Assembly: GCF_000739995.1 (NCBI RefSeq) | Contig: NZ_BBJX01000007.1 | Location: 124,001 to 188,000 of the forward strand | Source of the DNA: Comamonas granuli NBRC 101663 | GTDB taxonomy: Bacteria > Pseudomonadota > Gammaproteobacteria > Burkholderiales > Burkholderiaceae_C | Reading direction: 5' to 3' | DNA: 64,000 bases | Shown here: positions 28,938-39,108 of the stretch, piece after piece | Numbering within the stretch: position 1 is the first letter of the stretch | Layout of the letters: every line of letters begins with the position of its first letter | Translations under genes and position numbers: made by a program | Notes under the pieces: model-generated | Told to the model about the DNA's origin: nothing | The model's input: the letters and a program-made list of their open reading frames with translations, nothing else | Database searches by the model: none

Positions 28938-28980
28938 CTCATAGACCGTTCGGGCAGGGCGCGGCGATACACTGCCGGGC

Positions 28981-30036
28981 ATGCAAGTCGCCCTGGCCCA
29001 ACTCTCTTCGCAACTGCAGCGCGGCCTCGCGCCGCTGTACGTGCTGCACGGCGATGAGCCCCTGCTGCAGCAGGAGGCGGCCGACGCCATCCGCGCCGCG
29101 GCGCGCGCCCAGGGCTACACCGAGCGCAGCAGCTTCACCGTGGCGGGCGCGCATTTCGACTGGAGCGCGGTGCTGGCGGCGGGCGGCAGTTTGAGCCTGT
29201 TCGCCGACCGGCAGATCGTCGAGATCCGCATCCCCTCGGGCAAGCCCGGCAAGGATGGCAGCGTGGCGCTGCAGCAGCTGGCGGAAGCCGCACGCGGCAA
29301 CGACAGCACGCTCACGCTGGTGCAACTGCCGCGCCTGGACAAGGCCACCAAGACCGGCGGCTGGTTCACCGCGCTCGACGGCGCGGGCCTGGCCGTGCAG
29401 ATCGACCCCGTCGAGCGCGCCCAGCTCCCGCAGTGGATCGCCCAGCGCCTGGCCGCGCAGGGCCAGCGCGTGGCGGCGGGCGAGGAGGGGCAGCGCACGC
29501 TGCAGTTCTTCGCCGATCGGGTGGAGGGCAACCTGCTGGCCGCGCACCAGGAAATCCAGAAGCTCGGCCTGTTGCATCCGCCGGGTGAGCTCTCGTGGGC
29601 GCAGGTCGAGGCCGCCGTGCTCAACGTGGCGCGCTACGACGTCTTCAAGCTCTCCGAGGCGGTGCTGGGCGGCCAGGTGCTGCGCGTGCAGCGCATGCTC
29701 GACGGCCTGGAGGCCGAGGGCGAGGCCGCGGTGCTGGTGCACTGGGCGCTGGCCGAGGACATCCGCGCCCTGAAGCGCGTGAAGGACGCCATGAACGCCG
29801 GCAAGCCCCTGCCCATGGCGCTGCGCGAAAACCGCGTCTGGGGCGTGAAGGAGCGGCTGTACGAGCGCATCCTGCCGCGCGCCAACGACGCGCAGCTCGC
29901 GCGCCTGCTGCAGGCGGCGCACCAGGTGGATGGCATCGTCAAGGGCCTCAAGCTCCCCGACTGGCCGGCCCAGCCCTGGCAGGCCTTGCAGCGCCTGGCG
30001 CTCCAGCTTGCGCGGCTGGGCATGGCGGCGCGCTGA
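28981..30036 (+). CDS. holA: DNA polymerase III subunit delta
   Basis: HolA is the delta subunit of the clamp loader, which opens the beta sliding clamp. The 351-residue product has the N-terminal domain with LYVLHGDEPLLQQEAADAI, then SLSLFADRQIVEIRIP and the region around GNLLAAHQEIQKLGLL, and the C-terminal collar domain with LARLLQAAHQVDGIVKGL, all normal for the family. ATG at 28981 gives MQVALAQL. It belongs with leuS-lptE-holA-proA but has been cut off from lptE by the rocF/ocd cassette, so it needs its own promoter. A repeat A copy follows the stop. Confidence 0.94.
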   Translation: MQVALAQLSSQLQRGLAPLYVLHGDEPLLQQEAADAIRAAARAQGYTERSSFTVAGAHFDWSAVLAAGGSLSLFADRQIVEIRIPSGKPGKDGSVALQQLAEAARGNDSTLTLVQLPRLDKATKTGGWFTALDGAGLAVQIDPVERAQLPQWIAQRLAAQGQRVAAGEEGQRTLQFFADRVEGNLLAAHQEIQKLGLLHPPGELSWAQVEAAVLNVARYDVFKLSEAVLGGQVLRVQRMLDGLEAEGEAAVLVHWALAEDIRALKRVKDAMNAGKPLPMALRENRVWGVKERLYERILPRANDAQLARLLQAAHQVDGIVKGLKLPDWPAQPWQALQRLALQLARLGMAAR

Positions 30037-30045
30037 AGTCGCGGG

Positions 30046-30114
30046 AAATCAAGCAAAAAGTGCTGCTGACGCTCGTGGTGTCAACGCGGGCAGCTATTGT
30101 TTTTGAAGCAATCA
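30046..30114 (-). repeat. Dispersed repeat A, copy between holA and a small gene
   Basis: Reversed copy: on the minus strand it reads TGATTGCTTCAAAAACAATA, then GCTGCCCGCGTTG and the far end with GCACTTTTTGCTTGATTTC. Its first TGA is the stop codon of the 94-residue gene on the minus strand. Confidence 0.85.
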
Positions 30115-30396
30115 GGCGCCAGGCAGCACGCTACGCGCCTTGTCCACCCAGGCCTGCAGGTGGTTGAGCAGCTCGGAGCGGCTGAAGGAACAGCTCTCCT
30201 CGGTGAACAGCGCGCTGGCTTCCAGCCGGTCGAGCAGGCCCAGCAGCACCTCGCCGTAGCGCGGTGGCAGGGCGGTCAGCAGGGCTTGCTGGGCGCGTGC
30301 CGCATCGCCCAGGGCGGCGGCGCTCAGCTCGCCCCGGCCGTGGGCCGCCAGGGCGGACTGCAGAGCGGCGAGCTGGGTGGCGGGGTGTTCGGTCAT
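30112..30396 (-). CDS. Unknown small protein, 94 residues
   Basis: I do not recognise this protein. The product (94 residues, ATG at 30396) is helical and Ala/Leu-rich with [20 protein letters not shown], then [33 protein letters not shown] and [12 protein letters not shown]. No membrane segment or signal is seen. It lies between holA and proA on the other strand. Codon use looks like that of its neighbours and the frame is long for its size, so I think it is real. Its stop codon is supplied by a repeat A copy, so its C-terminus may differ in relatives that lack the repeat. Confidence 0.65.
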   Translation of the reverse strand: MTEHPATQLAALQSALAAHGRGELSAAALGDAARAQQALLTALPPRYGEVLLGLLDRLEASALFTEESCSFSRSELLNHLQAWVDKARSVLPGA

Positions 30397-30463
30397 GGCG
30401 GGTCTCCTGGCGGGATTACAGCGCGGGCCGCCGTCTTGTGTGCAACTGCGGCAAAATCCCCCC

Positions 30464-31744
30464 ATGAACGCGCTCAACGTGGCTGAAACCACGCACACCC
30501 TCGGTTTACAGGCAAAAACGGCTTCGGCACTGATGGCCAAAGCGCCAGCAGCTATCAAAAACAAAGCGCTGCGGGCGCTGGCGCGCCTGCTGCGCGAGCA
30601 GACCGCAGCGCTGCAGGTGGACAACGCGCGCGACCTGGAGCGCGCCCGTGCCGCCGGGCTGGCCGAGCCCATGGTGGATCGGCTCAAGCTGACCCCCCAG
30701 GTGCTGGAAACCTGTGCCCAGGGCTGCGAGCAGCTCGCCGCCATGCCCGACGTGATCGGCGAGATCATCGGCCTGCAGCAGCAGCCCAGCGGCATCCGCG
30801 TGGGGCGCATGCGCGTGCCCATCGGCGTGTTCGGCATGATCTTCGAGAGCCGCCCGAACGTGACCATCGAGGCCGCCAGCCTGTCGATCAAGAGCGGCAA
30901 CGCCTGCATTCTGCGCGGCGGCTCCGAGGCGATCGACTCCAACAAGGCGCTGGCGCGGCTGGTGCAGCAGGCGCTGGAAGAAGCCGGCCTGCCGCAGGAC
31001 GCCGTGCAATTGGTGCAAACCACCGACCGCGCCGCCGTGGGCCACCTCATCGCCATGCCCGAGTTTGTGGACGTGATCATCCCGCGCGGCGGCAAGGGCC
31101 TGATCGAGCGCATCAGCCGCGAGGCCAAGGTGCCCGTCATCAAGCACCTGGACGGCAACTGCCACACCTATGTGGACGACCCCTGCGACCTGGAACTGGC
31201 GCTCAAGGTCACCGAAAACGCCAAGACACAGAAGTACAGCCCCTGCAACGCCACCGAGAGCCTGCTGGTGGCGCGCGGCGTGGCCAGCGCCTTCCTGCCG
31301 CGCATCGGCGCGGTGTTCGCCGAAAAAGGCGTGGAAATGCGGGTTTGCGCCGAAAGCAGGGCGCTGCTAGCGACTGTTTCAGGAGCGAAACTGCAGGACG
31401 CCACGGAAGCCGACTGGTCCGAGGAATACCTGGCGCCCATCATCTCGATCCGCGTGGTGGCGGGGCTGGACGAGGCCATTGCCCACATCAACCGCTATTC
31501 CAGCCACCACACCGAGGCCATCCTCACCACCCACCACATGCACGCCCAGCGCTTCCTGCGCGAGGTCGATTCGAGCAGTGTGATGGTCAACGCCAGCACG
31601 CGCTTTGCCGATGGCTTCGAGTACGGCCTGGGCGCCGAGATCGGCATCAGCACCGACAAATTCCACGCGCGCGGCCCCGTGGGCATCGAGGGGCTCACCT
31701 CGCTCAAATGGGTGGTGCTGGGCGAGGGCGAAGTGCGCACCTGA
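30464..31744 (+). CDS. proA: Gamma-glutamyl phosphate reductase
   Basis: ProA reduces gamma-glutamyl phosphate to glutamate semialdehyde for proline synthesis. The 426-residue product of the aldehyde-dehydrogenase fold has [51 protein letters not shown] and the catalytic cysteine in [12 protein letters not shown] (Cys261). Two repeat A copies lie inside the gene, at residues 15-34 ([17 protein letters not shown]) and 291-309 ([15 protein letters not shown]), both reversed relative to the gene and both in frame. proA stands 1.6 kb from an arginase/ornithine cyclodeaminase pair that makes proline by another route. Confidence 0.96.
   Translation: MNALNVAETTHTLGLQAKTASALMAKAPAAIKNKALRALARLLREQTAALQVDNARDLERARAAGLAEPMVDRLKLTPQVLETCAQGCEQLAAMPDVIGEIIGLQQQPSGIRVGRMRVPIGVFGMIFESRPNVTIEAASLSIKSGNACILRGGSEAIDSNKALARLVQQALEEAGLPQDAVQLVQTTDRAAVGHLIAMPEFVDVIIPRGGKGLIERISREAKVPVIKHLDGNCHTYVDDPCDLELALKVTENAKTQKYSPCNATESLLVARGVASAFLPRIGAVFAEKGVEMRVCAESRALLATVSGAKLQDATEADWSEEYLAPIISIRVVAGLDEAIAHINRYSSHHTEAILTTHHMHAQRFLREVDSSSVMVNASTRFADGFEYGLGAEIGISTDKFHARGPVGIEGLTSLKWVVLGEGEVRT
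30506..30567 (-). repeat. Dispersed repeat A, first copy inside proA
   Basis: Reversed copy; on the minus strand: TTGTTTTTGATAGCTGCTGG, CGCTTTGGCC, then AGTGCCGAAGCCGTTTTTG. On the plus strand it is read as [17 protein letters not shown] near the N-terminus of ProA. Confidence 0.85.
31335..31390 (-). repeat. Dispersed repeat A, second copy inside proA
   Basis: Degenerate reversed copy, recognisable by GCGCTGCTAGCGACTGTTTC next to AAATGCGGGTTTGCGCC. It is read in the same frame register as the first proA copy (A-L-L-A-T against A-P-A-A-I). Confidence 0.6.
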
Positions 31745-31763
31745 GACGGCGCACGGTGCGGCG

Positions 31764-33242
31764 ATGAAAATCATCATCCTCGGGGCGGGCCGTGTGGGCC
31801 AGAGCGTGGCCGACAGCCTGGTGTCGGAGAAGAACGACATCACCGTCATCGACACCGACGCCGAGCGCCTGCGCGAGCTGGAGGCGCGCCTGGACCTGCG
31901 CGGCGTGGTCGGCAGCGGCACCGACCCCCGGGTGCTGGCCGAGGCCGGTGCGCGCGACACCGACCTGCTCATCGCCTGCGCCGCGCAGGACGAAACCAAC
32001 CTCGTGTGCTGCAAGGTGGCGCAAATGCTGTTCAGCGTGCCCACGCGCATCGCGCGCGTGCGCGCCGAGGGCTACGAAGACGGCAGCGCCCTGCTCGGCA
32101 CCAATGGCTTTGCGGTGGACCACATCCTCTGCCCCGAGGATTCGCTGGTGCGCTACATCGCCAAGCTGGTCGAATACCCCGAGGCCCTGCAGGTGCGCGA
32201 GTTCGCGGGCGGGCGCGCCTGCCTGGTGTCGGCGCGCGCGCGCCCCGGCGCGCCGGCCGTGGGCATGGAGATCCGCGAGCTGCGCGAGCGCATGCCCGAC
32301 GTGGCCGTGCGCATCGTCGCCATCTACCGCCGCTTTCCCGACGAGCCCGACCGCTTCGTGCCCTGCGACGGCGCCACGCGCATCGAGCCCGGCGACGAGG
32401 TCTTCGCCCTGGCCGGGCGCGAGCGCATTGCCCAGGTGCTGGCCGCGCTGCACCGCCGCGAGGACCAGCCCGCGCGCCCGGTGCGGCGCATCCTGATCGC
32501 GGGCGCCAGCCGCGTGGGCGAGCGCCTGGCGCGCCTGCTGGCGCAGGAGGGCGAGCGCTTCCACGTCAAGATCGTCGAGGAAGACCCGCAGCGTTGCGTC
32601 GCCCTGGCCTCGGCTCTGCCCGAGGGCGTGCTGGTGCTGCAGGGCGAGACGTCCGACGAGGATCTGCTCGGCGAGGAGGGCATCGAGGAGGTGGACCTGT
32701 TCCTGGCGCTGACCGACGATGACGAGAACAACATCATGTCCTGCCTGCTGGCCAAGCGCCTGGGGGCGCGGCGCGTGCTGGCGCTCATCCACCGCCAGAG
32801 CTATGCCGACCTCATGCACGGTACGCAGATCGACATCGCTCTGTCGCCCGCGCAGGCCATGCTGGGCGAATTGCTGGCCTTTGTGCGCCAGGGCGACGTG
32901 CAGGCCGTGCACAGCCTGCGCCGCGGCGTGGCCGAGGCGCTGGAGATCGTCGCGCGCGGCGACCGCAAGAGTTCGCGCGTCGTCGGCCGCCGCGTCGAGG
33001 AGCTGTCGTTGCCGCGCGCGGTGCACATGGGCCTGATCGTGCGCGGCCTGCCCGACCCGGACGCGCTCGCCGGCGAGGACGGGCAGGCGCCGCCCGCGCA
33101 GCAAGCGCAGGAGCCGCAGATCATCCTGCCGCGCAGCCACACGGTGATCGAGAGCAACGACCACGTGGTCTTCTTCCTGCCGAACAAGCGCCTGGTGCGC
33201 GACGTGGAAAAGCTCTTCCGCGTGAGCGCCACCTTCTTCTAG
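31764..33242 (+). CDS. trkA: Trk potassium uptake system, NAD-binding subunit
   Basis: TrkA is the cytosolic regulatory subunit that gates the TrkH channel. The 492-residue product is made of two RCK halves: the first Rossmann loop IILGAGRVGQSVADSL at the N-terminus with a TrkA_C domain (VGMEIRELRERMPDV), the second loop ILIAGASRVGERLARLL around residue 245 with its own C-terminal domain ending in the family's VFFLPNKRLVRDVEKLF. ATG at 31764 starts 19 bases after proA. trkH follows after 17 bases, so both subunits are co-expressed. Confidence 0.95.
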   Translation: MKIIILGAGRVGQSVADSLVSEKNDITVIDTDAERLRELEARLDLRGVVGSGTDPRVLAEAGARDTDLLIACAAQDETNLVCCKVAQMLFSVPTRIARVRAEGYEDGSALLGTNGFAVDHILCPEDSLVRYIAKLVEYPEALQVREFAGGRACLVSARARPGAPAVGMEIRELRERMPDVAVRIVAIYRRFPDEPDRFVPCDGATRIEPGDEVFALAGRERIAQVLAALHRREDQPARPVRRILIAGASRVGERLARLLAQEGERFHVKIVEEDPQRCVALASALPEGVLVLQGETSDEDLLGEEGIEEVDLFLALTDDDENNIMSCLLAKRLGARRVLALIHRQSYADLMHGTQIDIALSPAQAMLGELLAFVRQGDVQAVHSLRRGVAEALEIVARGDRKSSRVVGRRVEELSLPRAVHMGLIVRGLPDPDALAGEDGQAPPAQQAQEPQIILPRSHTVIESNDHVVFFLPNKRLVRDVEKLFRVSATFF

Positions 33243-33259
33243 ACGCGCCCGCACCGGCC

Positions 33260-34726
33260 ATGACGGACCTGCTTCCCGTTCTGCGCGTGCTGGGCATGCT
33301 GCTGTGCATGTTCTCGCTGGCCATGGGCCTGCCCTGGGCCGTGTCGTGGTTCCAGGGCGACGGCGTGTGGCAGGTGTACCCCGTGTCCATGGGCGTGGCG
33401 CTGCTGCTGGGCCTGGCGCTGTGGTGGGGGCTGCGCCGCCACCGGCGCGAGCTGCAGCCGCGCCACGGCGTCATCCTGGTCACGCTGGTGTGGGTGCTGC
33501 TGCCGCTGTGCGCCACGCTGCCGCTGTGGCTGGCCATGCAGTCCATAGGCCGGCCGCTGTCGTTCACGCATGCGTACTTCGAGGCCGTCTCGGGCCTGAC
33601 GACGACGGGCAGCACCGTGCTCAGCGGCCTCGACGCGTTGCCCGCCTCGGTCAACGTCTGGCGCACCTTCCTGCAGTGGATGGGCGGCATGGGCATCCTG
33701 ATCCTGGCCGTGGCCGTGCTGCCGCTGCTGGGCGTGGGCGGCGCCCAGCTCTTCAAGGCCGAGGCCGCCGGCCCGATCAAGGACACCAAGCTCACCCCGC
33801 GCATGACCGAGACGGCCAAGGGCCTGTGGGGGGTGTACGCGGCGTTTTCCGTGCTGTGCGCGGCGGCCTTCTGGGCGGGCGGCATGCAGCCGCTGGACGC
33901 GCTCATGCACATGTTCACCACGGTGAGCCTGGGCGGGCTGTCGCCGCACGATGCGAGCTTTGCCTATTTCGACTCGCCGCTGCTCGAAGCCATTGCGGTG
34001 CTGTTCATGCTGGTGGCGAGCTGCAACTTCGCGCTGTACTTCGTGGCGCTGCGCAAGGGCCACTGGCGGGGCTTCTGGCGCGACCCCGAGATGCGCGCCA
34101 CCATGGTGGCGCTGGTGGGCGGTGGCCTGGTGGTCGCCCTGCTGCTGTGGGCCAAGGGCGTGTACGGCCCGCTGCAGGCGCTGCGCCATGGGCTGTTCCA
34201 GGTGGTCTCGGTGGCCACGACCACGGGTTTCGCCACCCAGGACTACCTGCAGTGGCCGGTGTTCGCCCCGGTGCTCATGCTGCTGCTGTCGGGCGTGGCC
34301 ACGAGCGCGGGCTCCACGGGCGGCGGCATCAAGATGGTGCGCATGCTCATCCTCGTCAAGCAGGCGCGGCGCGAGCTCACGCGCCTGGTGCATCCGCGTG
34401 CGGTGCAGCCGGTGGTGCTGGGCGGCAGCGTGGTGGACAACCGCATGATCTTCTCGGTGCTGGCCTTCATGCTGGTCTATGGCGCCACCGTCATCGTGCT
34501 CAGCATGGTGCTGCTGCTCACCGACCTGGATCCGCTCACGGCGTTTTCCGCCGTGCTCGCCAGCGTGCACTGCACGGGCCCGGGGCTGGGCGCCATCGGG
34601 CCCAGCTCCAACTACGCCGTGCTCAGCGACTTCCAGCTCTGGGTGTGCACGCTGGGCATGCTGCTCGGGCGCCTGGAGATTCTGAGCTTCATGGCCCTGC
34701 TGTCCCCAGCGTTCTGGCGGCGCTGA
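33260..34726 (+). CDS. trkH: Trk potassium uptake channel subunit
   Basis: TrkH is the K+-translocating inner-membrane protein. The 488-residue product has about ten to twelve hydrophobic helices and the four selectivity-filter loops of the family: LTTTGSTVLSGLD, TVSLGGLSPHDAS, TTTGFATQDY and HCTGPGLGAIGPSSNY. It ends with the usual LEILSFMALLSPAFWRR. It is coupled to trkA. The 154 bases after it hold a GC-rich stretch that may belong to a second repeat family. Confidence 0.95.
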   Translation: MTDLLPVLRVLGMLLCMFSLAMGLPWAVSWFQGDGVWQVYPVSMGVALLLGLALWWGLRRHRRELQPRHGVILVTLVWVLLPLCATLPLWLAMQSIGRPLSFTHAYFEAVSGLTTTGSTVLSGLDALPASVNVWRTFLQWMGGMGILILAVAVLPLLGVGGAQLFKAEAAGPIKDTKLTPRMTETAKGLWGVYAAFSVLCAAAFWAGGMQPLDALMHMFTTVSLGGLSPHDASFAYFDSPLLEAIAVLFMLVASCNFALYFVALRKGHWRGFWRDPEMRATMVALVGGGLVVALLLWAKGVYGPLQALRHGLFQVVSVATTTGFATQDYLQWPVFAPVLMLLLSGVATSAGSTGGGIKMVRMLILVKQARRELTRLVHPRAVQPVVLGGSVVDNRMIFSVLAFMLVYGATVIVLSMVLLLTDLDPLTAFSAVLASVHCTGPGLGAIGPSSNYAVLSDFQLWVCTLGMLLGRLEILSFMALLSPAFWRR

Positions 34727-34730
34727 AGGA

Positions 34731-34830
34731 CAATCCCCCCAGCGCGGCTGCGCCGCTTTCCCCTCTGGCGGCCCGTGGGCGGGACGGGGAGCGGCGCCAG
34801 TGGTCTGGCCAAGCCCGTGGGGGAGGCTGC
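34731..34830. repeat. GC-rich intergenic element, possibly repeat B
   Basis: The stretch starts CCCCCCAGCGCGGCTGCGCC and continues with CCCTCTGGCGGCCC and GGGACGGGGAGCGG. It resembles in composition and layout the element at 50.4 kb (CCCCCCTG-GGCGCTGCGCGCC, then GGGGGACGCAGCC). Both lie just after a stop codon. The similarity is by eye and weak. Confidence 0.4.
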
Positions 34831-34880
34831 GGGCGCGATGGCGTCCCTAAAATGCCGCATTGGCCTTCACCAGGGTTTTT

Positions 34881-36173
34881 ATGGTTCCGCATCTCATCAC
34901 GGCCCTCACGGGGCCCATCAACGAGCTTGAACAGCGCATCATCGACTCCATGCCGGCGACCGAGCGCTGGTTCCGCCTGGAGTGGATGGAGCACACGCCG
35001 CCGTTCTACACCTCGGTGGACATCCGCAACGCCGGGTTCAAGCTTGCGCCCGTGGACACCAACCTCTTTCCCGGCGGCTGGAACCACCTGGCGCCCGAGG
35101 TGCTCCCCCTGGCGGTGCAGGCCGCCATGGCGGCCATCGAGAAGATCTGCCCCGAGGCGCGCAACCTGCTCATCGTGCCCGAGAACGACACGCGCAGCAT
35201 CTCCTACCTGGGCAACCTGGTGCAGTTGCAGCGCATCTTCAACATGGCGGGGCTGAACGTGCGCTTCGGCTCCATCAGCCCGGAGGTGAAGAAGAACACC
35301 GTCATCGAACTGCCCACGGGCGAGTCCATCACCCTCGAGCCCGTGGTGCGCACGCGCCGCCGGCTGGGGCTCAAGCATTTCGACCCCTGCACCATCCTGC
35401 TCAACAACGACCTCTCGGCCGGCGCCCCGGGCATCCTGGAGGACATCCACGAGCAGTACCTGCTGCCGCCGCTGCACGCGGGCTGGGCTGTGCGCCGCAA
35501 GAGCCACCACTTCCGCAGCTACGAGGAGGTGACCAAGCGCTTCGGCAAGCTGCTGGGCATAGACCCCTGGCTCATCCACCCGCTGTACGGGCATGGCAGC
35601 GGCGTCGATGTGGCCACCGCCGCGGGCCTGGAGGAGTTGCAGACCCTGGTCGATGCGCTGCTCGCCAAGGTGCGGCGCAAGTACAAGGAGTACGGCATCC
35701 ACGAAAAGCCCTTTGCCGTCGTCAAGGCCGACAACGGCGACCATGGCATGGGCGTATTCACCGTGCACGACGCCCGCGACCTGCCGGCCCTGGCCCGGCG
35801 CCCGCGCCCCCGGGGCACGGCGCGCGCCGCCCGCGCGGGGCAGGACTTCATCGTCCAGGAGGGGGTGCTCACCCAGGAGCGCGTGCACGAGGCCGTGGCC
35901 GAGCCGGTGGTCTACCTCATGGACCGCTATGTGGTCGGCGGCTTTTACCGCATCCATCCCGAGCGCGGCGTGGATGAGGATCTCAAGGGGCCGGGCGCGG
36001 GCTTCGTGCCCCTGGCCTTTGCGGCCGGCACGCAGTTCCCGCACCTGGGGGCCAAGCCCGGGGCCAGCGCGCCCAACCGTTTCTACATGTACGGCGTGAT
36101 CGCCCGGCTGGCCATGCTGGCCGCCAGCTACGAGCTCGAAGCCACCAACCCGGAGGCCGAGACCTACGATTGA
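34881..36173 (+). CDS. gshA: Glutamate-cysteine ligase, proteobacterial (GshA_ferroox) type
   Basis: The enzyme makes gamma-glutamylcysteine, the first step of glutathione synthesis. The 430-residue product is not like E. coli GshA but belongs to the group first seen in Acidithiobacillus: [71 protein letters not shown] and [19 protein letters not shown] at 34881 is preferred to the TTG at 34860 because the family begins with MVPHL. A Pro/Arg-rich insert ([18 protein letters not shown]) before IVQEGV is somewhat unusual. It stands between trkH and kup, so glutathione synthesis is embedded in potassium transport genes. Confidence 0.9.
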   Translation: MVPHLITALTGPINELEQRIIDSMPATERWFRLEWMEHTPPFYTSVDIRNAGFKLAPVDTNLFPGGWNHLAPEVLPLAVQAAMAAIEKICPEARNLLIVPENDTRSISYLGNLVQLQRIFNMAGLNVRFGSISPEVKKNTVIELPTGESITLEPVVRTRRRLGLKHFDPCTILLNNDLSAGAPGILEDIHEQYLLPPLHAGWAVRRKSHHFRSYEEVTKRFGKLLGIDPWLIHPLYGHGSGVDVATAAGLEELQTLVDALLAKVRRKYKEYGIHEKPFAVVKADNGDHGMGVFTVHDARDLPALARRPRPRGTARAARAGQDFIVQEGVLTQERVHEAVAEPVVYLMDRYVVGGFYRIHPERGVDEDLKGPGAGFVPLAFAAGTQFPHLGAKPGASAPNRFYMYGVIARLAMLAASYELEATNPEAETYD

Positions 36174-36175
36174 CA

Positions 36176-36217
36176 CACAGTTGTTGCACCGCAACAAACT
36201 GTGTCTTTTTTGTGCAG
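36176..36217 (+). terminator. Terminator after gshA
   Basis: ACACAGTTGTTGC pairs with GCAACAAACTGTGT (one bulged base) and is followed by CTTTTTTG. It starts right at the gshA stop and separates it from kup. Confidence 0.85.
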
Positions 36218-36325
36218 CCGGTGCTGCGGGTGATTCCCTCGGCGTGCGGGCTGGCGCAGAATCCGGGGCTTCAGGACCACCCGCCTCCCACGGCCAGGAC
36301 TCTGCTGGCTGCAGGGGGTACTGCA

Positions 36326-38197
36326 GTGAACCACGCAAAATCCTCCACGGCTGCGCTGACCTTGGCAGCCATCGGCGTCGTCTACGGTGACATCGGCACC
36401 AGCGTTCTCTACACGCTCAAGGAGGTCTTCGGCTCCGGCCATGTGCCCTTCACGCATGCCAATGTCTATGGCGTGCTGTCCATCGTCTTCTGGACGCTCA
36501 CGAGCATCGTCTCCATCAAGTACGTCACGCTGGTGCTGCGCGCCGACAACCATGGCGAGGGCGGGCTGGTGGCGATGCTGGCGCTGGCCTCGCAGTCGGT
36601 CAAGGACAAGGCCCCCGCGCTGCGCCGCTGGATGCTGCTGATCGGCATCTTCGGCACCTGCCTGTTCTATGGCGACGGCGTCATCACCCCGGCCATCACG
36701 GTGCTCTCGGCCATGGAGGGGCTGGACGTGGTCTCGCCCGCCTTCCGCCGCGCCGTGATCCCGCTGACCCTGGCCATCCTGTTCGTGCTGTTCTGGGTGC
36801 AGAAGAAGGGCACCTCCGGCATAGGGCGCTTCTTCGGGCCCGTCATGGTGGTGTGGTTTGCGGCCATTGCAGCGCTGGGCGTGTACCACATCGCGGGCCA
36901 CCCGGAGATCCTCGGTGCGCTCAGCCCGCACCATGCGCTGCGCTTCATGCTGCGCCAGCCCGGCACCACCTTCATCATCCTGGGCGCCGTGGTGCTGTGC
37001 GTCACGGGTGGCGAGGCCTTGTATGCCGACATGGGGCATTTCGGGCGCCGGCCCATACGCATCGCCTGGTTCTCCATCGTCATGCCGGCGCTCACGCTCA
37101 ATTATTTCGGGCAGGGGGCGCTGCTGCTCGAGCACCCCGCGGCGGTGAAGAACCCGTTCTTCATGATGGCCCCCGAGTGGATCACGCTGCCCCTGGTGGG
37201 GCTGGCCACGGCGGCGGCCGTGATTGCCTCGCAGGCCCTGATTTCCGGGGCCTTCAGCGTCACCAAGCAGGTCATCCAGCTGGGCTATCTGCCGCGCCTG
37301 CAGATCCTGCACACCAGCACCCGGGACACGGGGCAGATCTACCTGCCCTTCGTCAACTGGAGCCTGTTCGTGATGATCGTGCTGGCCGTGGTGCTGTTTC
37401 GGTCGTCGAGCAACCTGGCTGCGGCCTATGGCATCGCGGTGACGCTGGACATGACCATCACCACCGTGCTCACCTTCTTCGTCATCCGCTACGGCTGGGG
37501 CTATCCGCTGGCGCTGTGCATCGCGGCCACGGGCTTTTTCTTCGTCATCGACATCGCCTTCTTCAGCTCCAACCTGCTCAAGCTGGTCGATGGCGGCTGG
37601 TTCCCGCTGCTCATCGGCGGCGGGGTGTTCCTGCTCATGACGACCTGGAAGGACGGGCGCGAGCAGCTCAACGAGACGCTGCGCGCGTTCTCGGTCGATC
37701 TGCAGGACTTCCTCGCATCGGTGTTCGTGAGCCCGCCCGCGCGCGTGCCGGGCACGGCGGTGTTCCTGACGGCGCAGCCCGGCATCGTGCCCAGCGCGCT
37801 CCTGCACAACCTCAAGCACAACAAGGTGCTGCACGAGCAGAACCTGTTCGTCACCGTGCGCAGCCACGAACTGCCCTGGATCGGCATGGAGCAGCGGCTC
37901 GAAGTCGAGCCCCTGGGCCATGATTGCTGGCAGGTGGCGGTGCACTACGGCTTCAAGAACGACCCCGACCTGCCGCGCGCTCTGGCCCTGCTCACGGGCC
38001 GCGGCGTGGACCTCAACCCCATGACGACCAGCTACTTCCTCTCGCGCGACATCGTCACCCCGACCCCGGGGCCGGGCATGGCGCTGTGGCGTGAAAAGCT
38101 GTTTGCGCAGATGCACCACAGCGCGACGGCCGCGGCGGAGTTCCTCCACCTGCCGAGCAATGCCGTGGTCGAGCTGGGCTCAAAGATCGAGATCTAG
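36326..38197 (+). CDS. kup: Low-affinity potassium transporter Kup
   Basis: Kup is a K+/H+ symporter of the inner membrane. The 623-residue product has the signature [14 protein letters not shown] at the start, the motif around [17 protein letters not shown], about twelve membrane helices up to residue 430, and a soluble C-terminal domain of some 190 residues. I chose the GTG at 36326, with AGGGGG 8 bases before it, because the protein then starts like its homologues; the longer frame upstream runs through the gshA terminator. It is the third potassium-uptake gene within 6 kb. Confidence 0.94.
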   Translation: MNHAKSSTAALTLAAIGVVYGDIGTSVLYTLKEVFGSGHVPFTHANVYGVLSIVFWTLTSIVSIKYVTLVLRADNHGEGGLVAMLALASQSVKDKAPALRRWMLLIGIFGTCLFYGDGVITPAITVLSAMEGLDVVSPAFRRAVIPLTLAILFVLFWVQKKGTSGIGRFFGPVMVVWFAAIAALGVYHIAGHPEILGALSPHHALRFMLRQPGTTFIILGAVVLCVTGGEALYADMGHFGRRPIRIAWFSIVMPALTLNYFGQGALLLEHPAAVKNPFFMMAPEWITLPLVGLATAAAVIASQALISGAFSVTKQVIQLGYLPRLQILHTSTRDTGQIYLPFVNWSLFVMIVLAVVLFRSSSNLAAAYGIAVTLDMTITTVLTFFVIRYGWGYPLALCIAATGFFFVIDIAFFSSNLLKLVDGGWFPLLIGGGVFLLMTTWKDGREQLNETLRAFSVDLQDFLASVFVSPPARVPGTAVFLTAQPGIVPSALLHNLKHNKVLHEQNLFVTVRSHELPWIGMEQRLEVEPLGHDCWQVAVHYGFKNDPDLPRALALLTGRGVDLNPMTTSYFLSRDIVTPTPGPGMALWREKLFAQMHHSATAAAEFLHLPSNAVVELGSKIEI

Positions 38198-39108
38198 GAC
38201 TGCGCCTTGAGCGCCAGCGCCGCCTCATAGAGCTGGTTGCGCGGCGCGCCCGTGATGTCGGCGGCCAGGCGCACGGCGCTCTTGAGCGGCAGCTCCTGCA
38301 GCAGGCGCTGCAGCACGTCCAGGCCCTGCGCCGTGTCGGCGCTGGCGGCCACCGGGTGCAGCACCACGACGAACTCGCCGCGGCAGCGCAGCGGGTCTTG
38401 CTGCAGCCAGCCGGCGAGCGCGGCCGCGGGCAGGGTGGTGATCTGCTCGAACTGCTTGGTCAGCTCGCGCGCCAGGGTTACGGGGCGCTCGCCCAGGGCG
38501 GCCAGCGTGGCGGCCAGGGCGGCGATGCGGTGGGGGGCTTCGAGCAGCACGCAGCAGCGGGATTCGGCCTGCAGGCGCTGCACGGCAGCATCGCGTTCAC
38601 CGGCCTTGGTGGGCAAAAAGCCGGCAAATACAAAGCCGCCGTCGTCGGCGCCGCTGGCCACCGCACCGGCCACGCTCAGCGCCGCCGTGATGCTGCTGGC
38701 GCCGGGCAGGGGCACCACGCGCAGGCCCGCGGAGGCCGCGGCGGCGGCCAGGCGGGCGCCTGGGTCGCTGATACCCGGCGTGCCTGCATCGCTCACGTAG
38801 GCCACGCGCTGGCCGGCCTGCAGGCGTTCGAGCACGGTCTGGGCCGCCTGGGCTTCGTTGTGCTGGTGCAGGGCCAGCCAGTGCGCTGCCGGCTTGTCGA
38901 TGCCGTAGGCGCGCAGCAGGGCCTGGGTGTGGCGCGTGTCCTCGCACGCCAGGGTGTCGGCGAGCTGCAGTACGTGCAGGGCGCGCAGGGTGATGTCCGC
39001 CAGATTGCCGATGGGCGTGGCGACCACGTAGAGTGCGCCTTGCGGATAATGCTGCGCTGCCGCTGCCGCATGGGCAGCATCCAGGGCAAGGGCAAAAGAG
39101 GCGCTCAA
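38194..39108 (-). CDS. rsmI: 16S rRNA (cytidine(1402)-2'-O)-methyltransferase
   Basis: RsmI methylates the ribose of C1402 in the ribosomal P-site with SAM. The 304-residue product has [60 protein letters not shown] and LLEAPHRI, the full tetrapyrrole-methylase-fold set. No ATG is available in frame before the core; TTG at 39108, with AGGAAT 6 bases upstream, is the most likely start. That TTG shares one base with the ATG of yraN on the other strand. Its 3' end overlaps the last 4 bases of kup. Confidence 0.93.
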   Translation of the reverse strand: MSASFALALDAAHAAAAAQHYPQGALYVVATPIGNLADITLRALHVLQLADTLACEDTRHTQALLRAYGIDKPAAHWLALHQHNEAQAAQTVLERLQAGQRVAYVSDAGTPGISDPGARLAAAAASAGLRVVPLPGASSITAALSVAGAVASGADDGGFVFAGFLPTKAGERDAAVQRLQAESRCCVLLEAPHRIAALAATLAALGERPVTLARELTKQFEQITTLPAAALAGWLQQDPLRCRGEFVVVLHPVAASADTAQGLDVLQRLLQELPLKSAVRLAADITGAPRNQLYEAALALKAQS

